Shown in pieces: positions 18,542 to 27,970 of a stretch of DNA of 64,000 nt. Every line of letters begins with the position of its first letter. Within the stretch, counting starts at the first letter, position 1. Source of the DNA: an uncultured Flavobacteriaceae bacterium (GTDB lineage: Bacteria; Bacteroidota; Bacteroidia; Flavobacteriales; Flavobacteriaceae); NCBI GenBank assembly GCA_947494565.1, contig CANLVG010000005.1, positions 124,001 to 188,000 on the forward strand, given 5' to 3'. The notes under the pieces are model-generated. The model had not been told where the DNA came from. It ran no database searches and saw only the letters and a program-made list of their open reading frames with translations. The position numbers were made by a program, and so were the translations under genes.

Positions 18542-19276
18542 TCATTTATTTTTGAATAGTGCAATAGTATAATCGAGTAGTTCTGGACCTCCATGTGGCC
18601 CATGCCCGGGAATCACGGTCTTTAATTTGGGGTGGGCTTCCTTGATTTTCTGTACGGTGGTGCTCCATGTTGACACATTGGCGTCGTCAAGATTACCGTA
18701 ACCTGCGTTCAGCATCTTGACCATACAACCACCGAAAATCAGTTCTTCCTCAGGTACATAGCTCACGATATTGTCGACCGTATGTGCCTCTCCGTAGTAT
18801 TGGTTGATAACCTCCTTGTCGCCTACTTTAAGAATCAGTTGGTCATCGAAAGTGTTTTGGGGTTTCTTTTCAGGGATCTCGACTAATTTGCTCGTCTTTT
18901 CGTGGGCGTAGGTCGCAATACCCTTTTTGTGGAACTCCGAGATGCCCCCTAACGCATCTATATGAAAATGGTTAGCGACAAGGCCGATAACTTTTTGACC
19001 CTTGATGTCCTCTAGCCAGCGTAGTAACTCGCGTGTGCTTTCTGGATCCGACGGGGTGTCGAAAACGAGTGCTTCTCCCTTATTCATGAAGATGTAACCA
19101 TTACAGGCCACCTTACCCGAAGACTCGGTCTGTAGATATGTGATATGTACGTAGCTGTTTTTACTGAGGGGTATGATCTTTAAACTGTCCGTACTGTAAG
19201 CTGAATTCGCTTTATAAGACTTACATTGTGCAAGTGCCAATAGGAAAAGGAGTAGTAATTTTGAATTTTTGAGCAT
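18542..19276 (-). CDS. Subclass B1 metallo-beta-lactamase-like lipoprotein
   Basis: A 244-residue metallo-beta-lactamase-fold protein with a lipobox LAQC (C18). All ligands of the B1 subclass are present: H103, H105 and D107 (NHFHID), H165 (GEAHTVDN), C184 (FGGCMVK) and H225 (PGHG). The C184 cysteine in the second zinc site marks B1 rather than B2 or B3. Chromosomal B1 enzymes are common in flavobacteria; substrate range cannot be told from sequence. Start at 19276 is preferred; an in-frame Met six codons earlier is possible. It is the first gene before the PhoD-like phosphatase. Confidence 0.85.
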   Translation of the reverse strand: MLKNSKLLLLFLLALAQCKSYKANSAYSTDSLKIIPLSKNSYVHITYLQTESSGKVACNGYIFMNKGEALVFDTPSDPESTRELLRWLEDIKGQKVIGLVANHFHIDALGGISEFHKKGIATYAHEKTSKLVEIPEKKPQNTFDDQLILKVGDKEVINQYYGEAHTVDNIVSYVPEEELIFGGCMVKMLNAGYGNLDDANVSTWSTTVQKIKEAHPKLKTVIPGHGPHGGPELLDYTIALFKNK

Positions 19277-19313
19277 ATTGGAGTCTGTCTCCATAAAGAT
19301 ATGATTTTAGCTT

Positions 19314-19694
19314 ATGGACGAACAACGTGGTACACCTGAAAAATTAATATTTGTTTACAATGCGGATTCAGGTTTGGGAAACATGCTCTTGGATGGCGCT
19401 CATAAGATACTTCAACCTAGTACCTATGCCTGCAGTTTGTGCAGTCTGACTTTTGGGGCCTTTACCGAGAAGGCGACATGGAAAAGATTCAGGGAGGCGC
19501 ATCCGGTGGAAATGGTGTTTTTACACAAAGATGAATTCAACAAACAGTATGCCTCTAAGTTTGGACATAAATTTAGCTTTCCAATAGTTTTGGCGGAAAC
19601 CCGTAGTGGTCTAGAAGTGGGTGTCACGACCGAAGAGTTGAACGCATTGGAGAAAACGGAAAATCTGATGGATTTAATTACAAAAAGAATCTAA
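19314..19694 (+). CDS. Conserved hypothetical protein with a CxxC motif
   Basis: A 126-residue cytoplasmic protein starting KLIFVYNADSGLGNMLLDGAH, with a CSLC motif (C40, C43) in a helix start. A beta strand MVFLHKDEF and a second FSFPIVLAE follow. The order of strands and the CxxC recall a thioredoxin-like fold, but the position of the CxxC is unusual and I do not recognise a named family. It is divergent from the metallo-beta-lactamase-like gene and overlaps the end of engB by 4 bp, tail to tail. Confidence 0.65.
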   Translation: MDEQRGTPEKLIFVYNADSGLGNMLLDGAHKILQPSTYACSLCSLTFGAFTEKATWKRFREAHPVEMVFLHKDEFNKQYASKFGHKFSFPIVLAETRSGLEVGVTTEELNALEKTENLMDLITKRI

Positions 19695-20314
19695 AGTTGT
19701 TTTCGCTGTTCCTCGAAAAATTGATTGTTTATTGCCTCAATAAAACGCAATAACCCATCACGGCCTATGGTCTTGCTCGAAGAGGTGATGAAGTGCTGTG
19801 GCGCTTCATGCCAAACCCCGTTTAATAGTGCTTGAATATAATTCTGCACTTTTTCTTCAATGACCTTGGGTTTCAACTTGTCCGCTTTGGTAAAGATCAT
19901 ACAGAAAGGAATGCCCTTTTCACCGAGCCATTCCATAAATTCCATGTCGATTTTTTGAGGCGCATGGCGTATATCGACCAAAACAAAAGAACAGACCAGT
20001 TGTTCGCGCTGTTCAAAATAATTGGTAATGTATTTCTGAAAGGTCTTTTTGCTCTTTTTCGATACTCTGGCATAGCCGTAACCCGGCAAATCGACTAAAA
20101 ACCAATTCCCATTGATTTTAAAATGGTTGATCAGTTGCGTTTTTCCTGGTCGTCCGGACGTCTTGGCCAGGTTTTTCCGTTCCATGAGCATGTTGATCAA
20201 TGAGGACTTGCCCACATTCGATCTTCCGATAAACGCGTATTCGGGTAGCGGTTCATTCGGACATTTGGCAACGTCGGAATTACTGATTACAAAGTCGGCC
20301 GACTTTATCTTCAT
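19691..20314 (-). CDS. engB: Ribosome biogenesis GTPase EngB (YihA/YsxC)
   Basis: A 207-residue TRAFAC GTPase needed for late assembly of the 50S subunit. G1 is GRSNVGKS (residues 30-37), G2 lies around GRPGKTQ, G3 is DLPGYG (75-80) and G4 is TKADKL (about 142-147). It starts at ATG 20314, 11 bp after the alpha/beta hydrolase gene, so they probably share a transcript. It shares this neighbourhood with gldB and nadE in flavobacteria. Confidence 0.95.
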   Translation of the reverse strand: MKIKSADFVISNSDVAKCPNEPLPEYAFIGRSNVGKSSLINMLMERKNLAKTSGRPGKTQLINHFKINGNWFLVDLPGYGYARVSKKSKKTFQKYITNYFEQREQLVCSFVLVDIRHAPQKIDMEFMEWLGEKGIPFCMIFTKADKLKPKVIEEKVQNYIQALLNGVWHEAPQHFITSSSKTIGRDGLLRFIEAINNQFFEEQRKQL

Positions 20315-20325
20315 TGAAAAAGATT

Positions 20326-21090
20326 TTAGAAATTTCGCTTTTCAAGCCAAGCGTCAAGTACGGTGTTGAATTCTTCCGGATGTTCCATCATCGGGGCGTG
20401 CCCACATTTTTTGATCCAGAATAAATCAGAGTCGGGCAACAGTTCGTGAAAAAGCTCTGCAACGTCGGGCGGGGTGACACCATCGTTTTCTCCCCAGATA
20501 ATGCAGGTTGGTGTCTGCATTTTAGGTAAATCTTGGGCCATATTGTGCCGTATTGCGCTCTTGGCTATGGCTAGGGTCTTTACAAGTTTAATGCGATCGT
20601 TTACGGTAGCAAAGACTTCATCTACAATTTCTTTAGTGGCCACTGCAGGGTCATAAAAAACATCTTGAGCCTTTTTCTTGATGAATTCATAATCGCCGCG
20701 TTTCGGATAGCCATCACCCATGGCACTTTCGTATAATCCTGAACTACCTGTAATCACCAATGCTTTTACCATTTCAGGATACATTTTGGTGTGTAGTAGA
20801 CCAATATGCCCACCTAGGGAATTGCCCAATAGAATCACATCTTTCAGTCCTTTGAACTCGATGAATTTTTCAAGGTACTTTGCAAATTGTTTGACGGTCG
20901 TCTTGAGCATGGGCATATCGTAGATGGGTAGCTCTGGGATCAGAACCTTGTATCCTTTCTTGGGAAAATGGTTCATTACGCCCTCAAAGTTACTCAGTCC
21001 GCCCATGAGGCCATGTAAAATGATGATGGGGGTGCCTTCCCCCTTCTCCATATACTTGAATTTCCCGTCAACGATTATTTTTTCATCCAT
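20326..21090 (-). CDS. Alpha/beta hydrolase
   Basis: A 254-residue alpha/beta-hydrolase-fold enzyme. The oxyanion motif is HG (residues 26-27), the nucleophile elbow is GNSLGG with S91, the acid is in IIWGENDGVTP and the catalytic His is in KKCGHAPMMEHPEEF near the end. These features are typical of the epoxide-hydrolase/lactonase-like branch, but the substrate is not predictable. No signal peptide, so cytoplasmic. It precedes engB. Confidence 0.85.
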   Translation of the reverse strand: MDEKIIVDGKFKYMEKGEGTPIIILHGLMGGLSNFEGVMNHFPKKGYKVLIPELPIYDMPMLKTTVKQFAKYLEKFIEFKGLKDVILLGNSLGGHIGLLHTKMYPEMVKALVITGSSGLYESAMGDGYPKRGDYEFIKKKAQDVFYDPAVATKEIVDEVFATVNDRIKLVKTLAIAKSAIRHNMAQDLPKMQTPTCIIWGENDGVTPPDVAELFHELLPDSDLFWIKKCGHAPMMEHPEEFNTVLDAWLEKRNF

Positions 21091-21194
21091 TCCTTAGCGA
21101 ATCTGATAATGCGCAAATATAGGCATTTACATATTACAAGAAACAATTTGAACGTATTGCAAGGAAGCGCAAATGAGCGGATATTCTTGCAATT

Positions 21195-22961
21195 TCATTC
21201 GATTTGTATTTGGGCCAAAAGAGAAATGGGTTTTCCGTTTTCCGTAAAGCCTTCTACTGAAATTTCATAGGTGCCCAGGTTGTCAGAAGTAAAAAATTCA
21301 AAGGTTTCGGTCGCTTTGATTTTATGTTGCGGTAACCAAAGCAATTGCCGTCTAAAATCCGCGATATGCCCGGTGTCATTTGATGCGCTTGAAGAATATT
21401 CTTGTTCATAATACTTTCTCATCGCAAGCGGCCCCTTTATGTCGAAAATCAAAGGTTCTTTAACCGCCATTGTTTCTGAATAGTTTCCGTCTTTGGTTTC
21501 AACGGAAAAAACACCTTGATACTTTTTAGGTCCGATATAAATTTCACTTCGAGATATACCTATTCGCCGCATTCTTTTTACACCGAAGTCAAATAGTGCG
21601 TTGGCATCTTGCACAAGAATATTATCGACCAATATCAAGGGAGCGTCATACGAATCAATGAAAAACTCATCAGATCCTCTAACTTGAATAGTGTATTTGC
21701 CCTTACGTTTCTTAACCAGTACATCTTCTATAATTTCAACTATGGTTTCTTGTAAGGTCTTGAATCTGGTATACTCATCAAGGTTATAAACTTTTTGAAA
21801 ATCTTTATACGCTGGCTTAACATAGGTTGCGGCAATAATGCTATCCGCCTTTTGCTCAAAAAATGCATTCTCAATTTGATTGTGGATACTTCGTTGCTCA
21901 AACGAGGGATTCAGATCTGATGAAATGGCTAATTCTTTAAAATCAAAAGAATCCTGGCTTATCCTTGTTTGGTCCAGAATGATGTCGATTTCATTTTCAC
22001 TGTCGCCCAAAATATCAAAAACGGCCTTGCTGCTTCTAGAACCAGTATCGATATTGAAATAAAAATCACCATTTTGATTGGTACGTGAAACCTTGGTCAA
22101 ACCATTGTCTCCCGCAATAGAAAGGGTAATGTGTCTGTTTTCAATAGATTGCGTTAAATTTCGAGAAGCTATGCGACCTGAAATCAGTTCGCCACGCAAT
22201 TCGGGCAAGTATATTGAATCATTAGGCTTTAATCTGTGTTTCTTGACTGAAATCGAATTCTCTTTTACAATCGTCGAACTTTTCTTTTGAAACGGGATTT
22301 TTACCGAGTCTTTCTTGCGTACGGAAATAGATATATTACTTGACCCTTGTTCGATGAGTTCTTCGATATCAAATTTGACCAGTTGTCTTTTGCCGAATTT
22401 TCGTTGGGTCAAGTTGATTCTGAAGGAGGGTGTTTTTTCCTTGAATAAGGAAACATTCGTTAAACTATCGAATTTTGAGTGAACAATTTCTTCGCATAAT
22501 AATTGATTGTTGACTTTTGGCAGCGCTTGATACGGATTTACAATAACCAAATCAGCAATGAAAAACGATTGTTCACCTTGGTTGCGCATCCATTGTGTGA
22601 AACCTGTTAATTTATAATGTCCGGTTGCAATATCTACAGGAACGAAAAAATCACCCTGTCCTAATCCATCAACCAGTTTGATTTTATGTTGAAATACGAG
22701 TTCATCATCTTTTCCTATTAGCTCTACATAGCCAATTTTGCTGATTTCGCTAGGGGCTCTATTTTCTGCCCTAAGACAGTAGAATTTATAATAAAGATAT
22801 TCCCCGCTGAGTAGAAGGTTGTCATTGTAATGGATAAAGACCTCTTCTTTTGGAATAGCACTGAAACGCTCCAATTCTCCATTAGTTTGTAAGCGATATT
22901 GCCCCAAGGTGTTTTTAGGTAATGTGAGTACTAAAAAAGCAAGTAGAATTATTCTTTTCAT
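21195..22961 (-). CDS. Secreted macroglobulin-like (MG2-type) protein, TonB-receptor associated
   Basis: A 588-residue exported protein: signal peptide MKRIILLAFLVLTLPKNT ending near LGQ. The first domain (about 25-140) contains VFIHYNDNLLLSGEYLYYKFY and GHYKLTGFTQWMRNQGEQSFF, resembling the MG2-type beta domain of Bacteroidota surface proteins. The middle has a region with GELISGRIASRNLTQSIEN, an Ig-like extension (GDFYFNID). A C-terminal region contains a plug-like stretch (DSYDAPLILVDNILVQDANAL) and FEFFTSDNLGTYEISVEGFT. This layout resembles partner proteins of SusC-like receptors. It ends the operon. Confidence 0.6.
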   Translation of the reverse strand: MKRIILLAFLVLTLPKNTLGQYRLQTNGELERFSAIPKEEVFIHYNDNLLLSGEYLYYKFYCLRAENRAPSEISKIGYVELIGKDDELVFQHKIKLVDGLGQGDFFVPVDIATGHYKLTGFTQWMRNQGEQSFFIADLVIVNPYQALPKVNNQLLCEEIVHSKFDSLTNVSLFKEKTPSFRINLTQRKFGKRQLVKFDIEELIEQGSSNISISVRKKDSVKIPFQKKSSTIVKENSISVKKHRLKPNDSIYLPELRGELISGRIASRNLTQSIENRHITLSIAGDNGLTKVSRTNQNGDFYFNIDTGSRSSKAVFDILGDSENEIDIILDQTRISQDSFDFKELAISSDLNPSFEQRSIHNQIENAFFEQKADSIIAATYVKPAYKDFQKVYNLDEYTRFKTLQETIVEIIEDVLVKKRKGKYTIQVRGSDEFFIDSYDAPLILVDNILVQDANALFDFGVKRMRRIGISRSEIYIGPKKYQGVFSVETKDGNYSETMAVKEPLIFDIKGPLAMRKYYEQEYSSSASNDTGHIADFRRQLLWLPQHKIKATETFEFFTSDNLGTYEISVEGFTENGKPISLLAQIQIE

Positions 22962-22968
22962 TTAATTC

Positions 22969-24174
22969 TTATTCTTCCCAAAAATCAGGTATGGTAGCAC
23001 TGCCTAAAACCGTACAATCACCACATAGTCGGGGTACGACGATATAGGCTTCTATTCCACCTGTGGTCGGATTTGTAACTTCGCCCACGTAGCTTACTCG
23101 ATTTGATTTAACAGGTTCGTATAGTGATGGGTCACCATTGGCAATTGTCGTTCGCTTGCATTCATCAATAAAAGGTGGCAGATCTTCATCAGGAAAAAAG
23201 TCAACATAATTGAAAAAAGTACGTTTTTCGGAAACTGAGGAGACTTCAAAAATACCAACCACTCGTTCGTTGCTATTGTCGTCTGGAAAAATGTTTCCAT
23301 TGATAAACCCGGGTTGGCTTTGAGAAAAAAGACTCTCAGATCCCGAAAAATCCTTTAGTTTTTCATAAAAAGTATAGGCTTGCTGCGATAGTACAAATTG
23401 TTTTACCAGAATGCTGTAACGATGTGAGATAATGTAATTGTCTTTGTTTAAAAACCGCACCTCAAAATCACTTACTCGGTCTTCGCCGGCAACGGAATTT
23501 TTTGTTAGAATAATGGAGTTCGATTTGTCGGTAGCGTAGCATGTTCTTTCTTCCTTATCGGGGTCTCTATTGACAACGCCAACGGTCTGGAATTCTTCCG
23601 GGCCGGCCACCAGTTCAAGAGGTCCCCATTTAGGCGCGATGATTTTATAGGTTTCTTCATATTCATACTTATAGTAAGTAGAGTTACCGGTCGGGTCAAA
23701 ACTGTCGACAGTGATCGCTATACCTTCGTTTCCACTTTCAGTGGTCGTTTTTTGGGCAGCAACATTTTCGATTAGTGTGGTTTGAGGCAACGATTCGGCA
23801 CTTGAAATATACGACCTGTTATCTTCAGTTGTTATCAGCAATCGATACGTTCGACCGGGTTCAGCGCCAAAAGGAATGTCAGAAATGTATTTTCCGGGTT
23901 CTGTTTCAGTAAAAGTGAAGGCCTGTTGATTGTCATCTAAAATTCGAACAGCGGCATTCCGCTCAACTAGCAGTTCACCTGCCTCTTGAGAAGATTTACT
24001 AAGAAATATCTCATGATTTTTCGATTCGTTGGATAGCGTTGCATCAACGACCAAAACACTTTCTGTCTGCGGCAATAAATCAGGAGAAAAAGGTTCAGTA
24101 CATCCACTAAAAAGGTTTCCTAATAATAGAAATACCAGAATGTAGGAGTGATATGTGCCTGTTTCTCTCTTCAT
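22969..24174 (-). CDS. DUF4249 lipoprotein
   Basis: A 401-residue lipoprotein with lipobox LFSGC (C25). The N-terminal part matches DUF4249: CTEPFSPDLLPQTESVLVVDATLS, then AAVRILDDNQQAFTFTETEPGKY and GRTYRLLITTEDNRSYISSAE. DUF4249 proteins are almost always encoded next to a TonB-dependent receptor and are taken to be its surface partner, like SusD in other systems. Here the gene overlaps the receptor gene by 1 bp, supporting that. The substrate is unknown. Confidence 0.85.
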   Translation of the reverse strand: MKRETGTYHSYILVFLLLGNLFSGCTEPFSPDLLPQTESVLVVDATLSNESKNHEIFLSKSSQEAGELLVERNAAVRILDDNQQAFTFTETEPGKYISDIPFGAEPGRTYRLLITTEDNRSYISSAESLPQTTLIENVAAQKTTTESGNEGIAITVDSFDPTGNSTYYKYEYEETYKIIAPKWGPLELVAGPEEFQTVGVVNRDPDKEERTCYATDKSNSIILTKNSVAGEDRVSDFEVRFLNKDNYIISHRYSILVKQFVLSQQAYTFYEKLKDFSGSESLFSQSQPGFINGNIFPDDNSNERVVGIFEVSSVSEKRTFFNYVDFFPDEDLPPFIDECKRTTIANGDPSLYEPVKSNRVSYVGEVTNPTTGGIEAYIVVPRLCGDCTVLGSATIPDFWEE

Positions 24175-26930
24175 TAAAATTTAAAATTATAGGTTATCGT
24201 AGGCACGGGAATGGCAAAAATGGAGCTTTGTAGGGCTTTTAATGAACCATCTTCGGTAATGAAAAACACAGAGTAGGGATTATTTCTTCCCAAGACATTA
24301 TATACCGAAATATTCCAAAAACTATGGGCGAACTTTTTGATTTTATGATTGCCTTCGATATTGAAGCTGAAATCCAACCGATAGAAGTCAGGAATACGAA
24401 ATTTATTCCGGTCACTGTACAGTGCATATTCCGCTCCATCTAAAAAATAAGAACCTACCGGAAAGGTTACGGGCCTTCCCGTTTGATAAACAAAATTCGC
24501 CGAAAAGCTAAAGCGCTTTGTAAACTTATAGTTCGTAACCAAACTAATGTCATGTGGTTTGTCAAAATTCGATGGAAAATAGTCCCCATTATTGATTTGT
24601 TCTTCAATAAAATCGCTATCCAATTTTGTGAAGGTTCGCGAATAGGTGTACCCCAGCCAACCGTTTAATCGGCCTTCGGTTTTTTTAAGAAGTAATTCTA
24701 CGCCATATGCTTTTCCCTCGCCTTGAAGTACTTCTGTTTCTATCGATTCGTTTAGCAATAATTGAGCACCTACTTTATAATCTAAAATATTATTCGATTT
24801 TTTATAGTAGCTCTCCAAACTCAATTCATAGGCATTATCGCCAAAATTCTTGAAAAACCCCAGTGATACTTGATTCGCTCTTTGTGGTGCAATATTGATG
24901 TCGGAAAGTTTCCAAGTATCGGTTGGCGAAACAGTCGTATTGCTTGATATCGTATGAATGTATTGAAAAGTGTTATTGTATCCTGCTTTTACAGATAAAC
25001 TTGGAGATAAAAAATACCGCGTAGAGGCCCTGACCTCAAGTCCGTCATAGGTTTTAATGATTTCATTATTGTCGAATTCTTTGATTTCTGTCAATGTGCC
25101 TTCGTTTTTTGGAACTCCTTCTTCGTAGATTTTCTGAGAAGATTTTCCGAGAGCTGTATAGAAAGAATACCGCAGGCCCAAATCAACCGATAATTTATCA
25201 TTCAACTTAATATTGTCTGATATGAATAATGCCGATTCCCATCCTTTTTCCTGTTGTATTTCTAACGGCGCGACTATTGAAGCCGAGCCTCTTGGTTCTA
25301 CCTCACCAGGATTTACGATATACAATTTACTTGAAAGACCATAATTGATCCTATGATTATTTCTAAAAAGTTTCAAAAATTTTAATTTCAATTCCGTCTC
25401 GTTGATTCTATAGCCCAGATTAAAGTTTTTATCTGAATTACCTTCGAAATCAATATTGAAGCCATATTGACTATTTGCCAACATGGTATTCATAGAATTC
25501 TTATCGTTAAGTTTTCGGTTCCATTTTAAAGAAAACAAACGGTTGCTATAACTATATACAGAGTCGGAAGTAATGCTGAAAGCGTCTCGGCTGTAATAAC
25601 CCGTAGCGGAAATAGTATTATTCTCATTAAGGCGGTTGCTATATTTAGCAACAATGTCGAAGAATGATGCCTTGCTGTTTTTCAGTGATTCTTCATCCAA
25701 AGAATTTAGGATCCAATTGGAGTAGGTACTTCGACCGCCTAGAAGAATACCCGATTTTTCTTTTACAATGGGTATTTCCAAGGTCAAATTACTGGTGACT
25801 GGCCCCAAAGAGGCTTCGCCTGAGAATTTATCGGTATTGGGATCTTTGGTGTTAATGTCAAAAACCGAAGACAGGCGCCCACCGTATTCTGCAGGAATAC
25901 TTCCCTTATATATGGTTACTCCGCCTGTTGTAAAGGGATTTAAAGCAGAGAAAATTCCAAAAAAGTGAGATGGATTGTAAATTACGGCATCGTCCAATAA
26001 AATCAAATTTTGATCGGTACCTCCTCCACGAACATTATAGCCCGCAGCACCTTCCCCGGCGTTGGTGATGCCAGGCAAGGTAATAGCGGTTTTGAGAATA
26101 TCACGTTCGCCAAGAACTAAGGGAATGGTCTTGATTTCGGCCACGTTAAGCTCTACTACGCCCGTGACAACGGTTTCTACATTTTTCAGGCTATTACTTT
26201 CAACGATGACCTCATCCAATTGTTCAATACTTTCCTCCAGATTGAAATCCAATTGACCATCGTTGTACATGATGACTCTTTTCTCCATGCTCTCTATTCC
26301 CAAGGCCTTGGTCTGTAAGAGGTTCGGTCCGGCCGATAGCGCTATTTGATAGCGCCCATCAATATCAGTGCTTACACCTTTGCCGTTTTTTTTCTCGATA
26401 ATCGCCAGATTTTGAATAGGTTCCCCGGTTCTACTGTTGCGGACGATTCCTGATAAGGTTAACTTTTCTTGGGTGCCAGCTTGTTGCTGCTTTCCGATAC
26501 GTACGGTCTCGATCGCTGAGGTACCGCTCTCCTTTTCCGCTAAATAAAATGGCAGGGCTTCCGTTGTTTCTTGATTTGAACTGCCTAATGAATCTCGATA
26601 AAAACTTTCATGTAGGGTATCTTTAATGACCACATTTTGCGTTAAGACAATGATTCTGTAGTCGAGGAAGAAAAAATTCACCGTAGTTTGCTCAAATAGG
26701 TCACCTAGTATTTCGGACAAAGAGGCATTTTCATAAACCCCGGAGACCAAATCATCACCAAGCCACTCCTCATTGTAGTAGAAACTGATTTTTGAGGTTT
26801 GTTCAAGTTGCGAAATCACCTCCTGTCTTGAGCTGTTCTCATAACTAATGGAGATTTGTGGTGTTTCTGTTTGCGCAGATACAACAGGTATGCTGAGAAG
26901 AAGTGCTGCTATGATAAGTAGAAACTTCAA
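24174..26930 (-). CDS. SusC-like TonB-dependent receptor with STN domain
   Basis: A 918-residue outer-membrane receptor. After the signal peptide (MKFLLIIAALLLSIPVVSAQ) comes an STN (secretin/TonB short N-terminal) domain, about 24-105. A CarboxypepD_reg-like domain (about 155-240, LSGIVRNSRTGEPIQNLAIIE, ending LEESIEQLDEVIV), the plug (about 250-370, containing GYNVRGGGTDQNLILLDDAVIY) and a 22-strand-type barrel ending with aromatic F follow. An STN domain usually means transcription regulation through a FecI/FecR pair, but none is adjacent. The DUF4249 gene follows and an unknown secreted protein precedes it. Confidence 0.9.
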   Translation of the reverse strand: MKFLLIIAALLLSIPVVSAQTETPQISISYENSSRQEVISQLEQTSKISFYYNEEWLGDDLVSGVYENASLSEILGDLFEQTTVNFFFLDYRIIVLTQNVVIKDTLHESFYRDSLGSSNQETTEALPFYLAEKESGTSAIETVRIGKQQQAGTQEKLTLSGIVRNSRTGEPIQNLAIIEKKNGKGVSTDIDGRYQIALSAGPNLLQTKALGIESMEKRVIMYNDGQLDFNLEESIEQLDEVIVESNSLKNVETVVTGVVELNVAEIKTIPLVLGERDILKTAITLPGITNAGEGAAGYNVRGGGTDQNLILLDDAVIYNPSHFFGIFSALNPFTTGGVTIYKGSIPAEYGGRLSSVFDINTKDPNTDKFSGEASLGPVTSNLTLEIPIVKEKSGILLGGRSTYSNWILNSLDEESLKNSKASFFDIVAKYSNRLNENNTISATGYYSRDAFSITSDSVYSYSNRLFSLKWNRKLNDKNSMNTMLANSQYGFNIDFEGNSDKNFNLGYRINETELKLKFLKLFRNNHRINYGLSSKLYIVNPGEVEPRGSASIVAPLEIQQEKGWESALFISDNIKLNDKLSVDLGLRYSFYTALGKSSQKIYEEGVPKNEGTLTEIKEFDNNEIIKTYDGLEVRASTRYFLSPSLSVKAGYNNTFQYIHTISSNTTVSPTDTWKLSDINIAPQRANQVSLGFFKNFGDNAYELSLESYYKKSNNILDYKVGAQLLLNESIETEVLQGEGKAYGVELLLKKTEGRLNGWLGYTYSRTFTKLDSDFIEEQINNGDYFPSNFDKPHDISLVTNYKFTKRFSFSANFVYQTGRPVTFPVGSYFLDGAEYALYSDRNKFRIPDFYRLDFSFNIEGNHKIKKFAHSFWNISVYNVLGRNNPYSVFFITEDGSLKALQSSIFAIPVPTITYNFKF

Positions 26931-27748
26931 TTTTTCTGCGTTTTATGGGTTTCCCTAACTGTCAAGGTGTCCAGATACTCCAAAAGTTCGCTTAGGCGTT
27001 GTTCAAAAGGTAGTTTAGGGTCCAAACCTTTAGTAAAGGTGCCTAGTTCGATTTCATGCTCGGGGAATAGAGCGGTTAGTGCTTCTATTGTTGTTATAGA
27101 CGAATACTTATTTCGGTAGTGCAAAAAATAGGAGGCGTCCTCTTCCAGGAATTCATAAAAGACCAGCTTTTCGCCGAGCGACTGCCTCAGCGACTTACGG
27201 TGTTTTTTAAAAAGGGAAAAAGAAGGTTTCTCAACCATCAGTTCATAAAACCCTGGTTCAACTTCAGGGCTGTTGAGGTTGAAAAAAAGATGATCGTTTA
27301 CCATAAAACTCGTAATCGAGGGTTGGTACAACTGTAAGATGTCTCCCCCGAGCTTTTGTTCGACCCGCATCAAGAGTTCATCATCATAGACATTGTACTT
27401 CAATGGAAGATCAAAATAAGATTGGCCGTCGAAGACCAATGATCCCGAAACGAATTCCGGTCCGGGAAAGAATTTTGTCCTCTTGCTTTTTACACGATGC
27501 GCTTCTTCATACACAGTGCCATAGTGCAAGACTGAATTTTCAATTCCAATGATTTCATCAAAGAGCAGATACACCTCTTTTTGACTCTGGTCTGTCTGTC
27601 CTGAAACGAGCATGGACCAAGCGCACAACAGAATAAAAGAATTGACGATATGAAGGAACTGGTAAGTGATAATGTCGGTTTGATGTATGGTGTCTTCTTT
27701 GGTTTGTGGTGTCCGTCCGCACTGTTTTAGAGAAAAACCGGCTACCAT
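26927..27748 (-). CDS. Secreted hypothetical protein, first gene of the receptor operon
   Basis: A 273-residue frame that overlaps the receptor start by 4 bp, so it is probably translationally coupled. A hydrophobic segment at about 34-50 (HIVNSFILLCAWSMLVSGQ) looks like a signal peptide preceded by an unusually long N-terminus, so the true start may be downstream with a non-ATG codon. The mature part is mostly beta strands with YFDLPLKYNVYDDELLM and VNDHLFFNLNSPEVEPGFYELMV, then a helix RLSELLEYLDTLTV. I do not recognise a family. As the promoter-proximal gene it may be a periplasmic or surface component of the same uptake system. Confidence 0.6.
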   Translation of the reverse strand: MVAGFSLKQCGRTPQTKEDTIHQTDIITYQFLHIVNSFILLCAWSMLVSGQTDQSQKEVYLLFDEIIGIENSVLHYGTVYEEAHRVKSKRTKFFPGPEFVSGSLVFDGQSYFDLPLKYNVYDDELLMRVEQKLGGDILQLYQPSITSFMVNDHLFFNLNSPEVEPGFYELMVEKPSFSLFKKHRKSLRQSLGEKLVFYEFLEEDASYFLHYRNKYSSITTIEALTALFPEHEIELGTFTKGLDPKLPFEQRLSELLEYLDTLTVRETHKTQKN

Positions 27749-27896
27749 GTTTAAAGTTATCGGTTTTTTCGATAATAGCCCCCTTTTTTAACCTTCAATG
27801 TCAATTTCTCGAAGGTGTGACACATCCTTTTTTTAAAGGTGTTCGGTGGGGTCTGGGAGAAGGATATAGGAAAAATGCCCTTGTTTTATCAACAAA

Positions 27897-27940
27897 GTGG
27901 TAAAAAGTGGTAAAATGTGGTAATAATATTTATATATTTG
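27897..27940 (+). promoter_or_regulatory. mraZ promoter with three GTGG MraZ-type operator repeats
   Basis: GTGGT is repeated three times at 27897, 27907 and 27917, exactly 10 bp apart, so all face the same side of the helix. TATATTTG (27933-27940), a Bacteroidota -7 box, follows 12 bp later. MraZ is known in other bacteria to bind tandem GTGG-containing repeats ahead of its own operon, so this is the likely autorepression site; it would overlap the -33 region. Confidence 0.75.
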
Positions 27941-27970
27941 AGTTATTAAAGCGAAACCAACCATCTTAAC

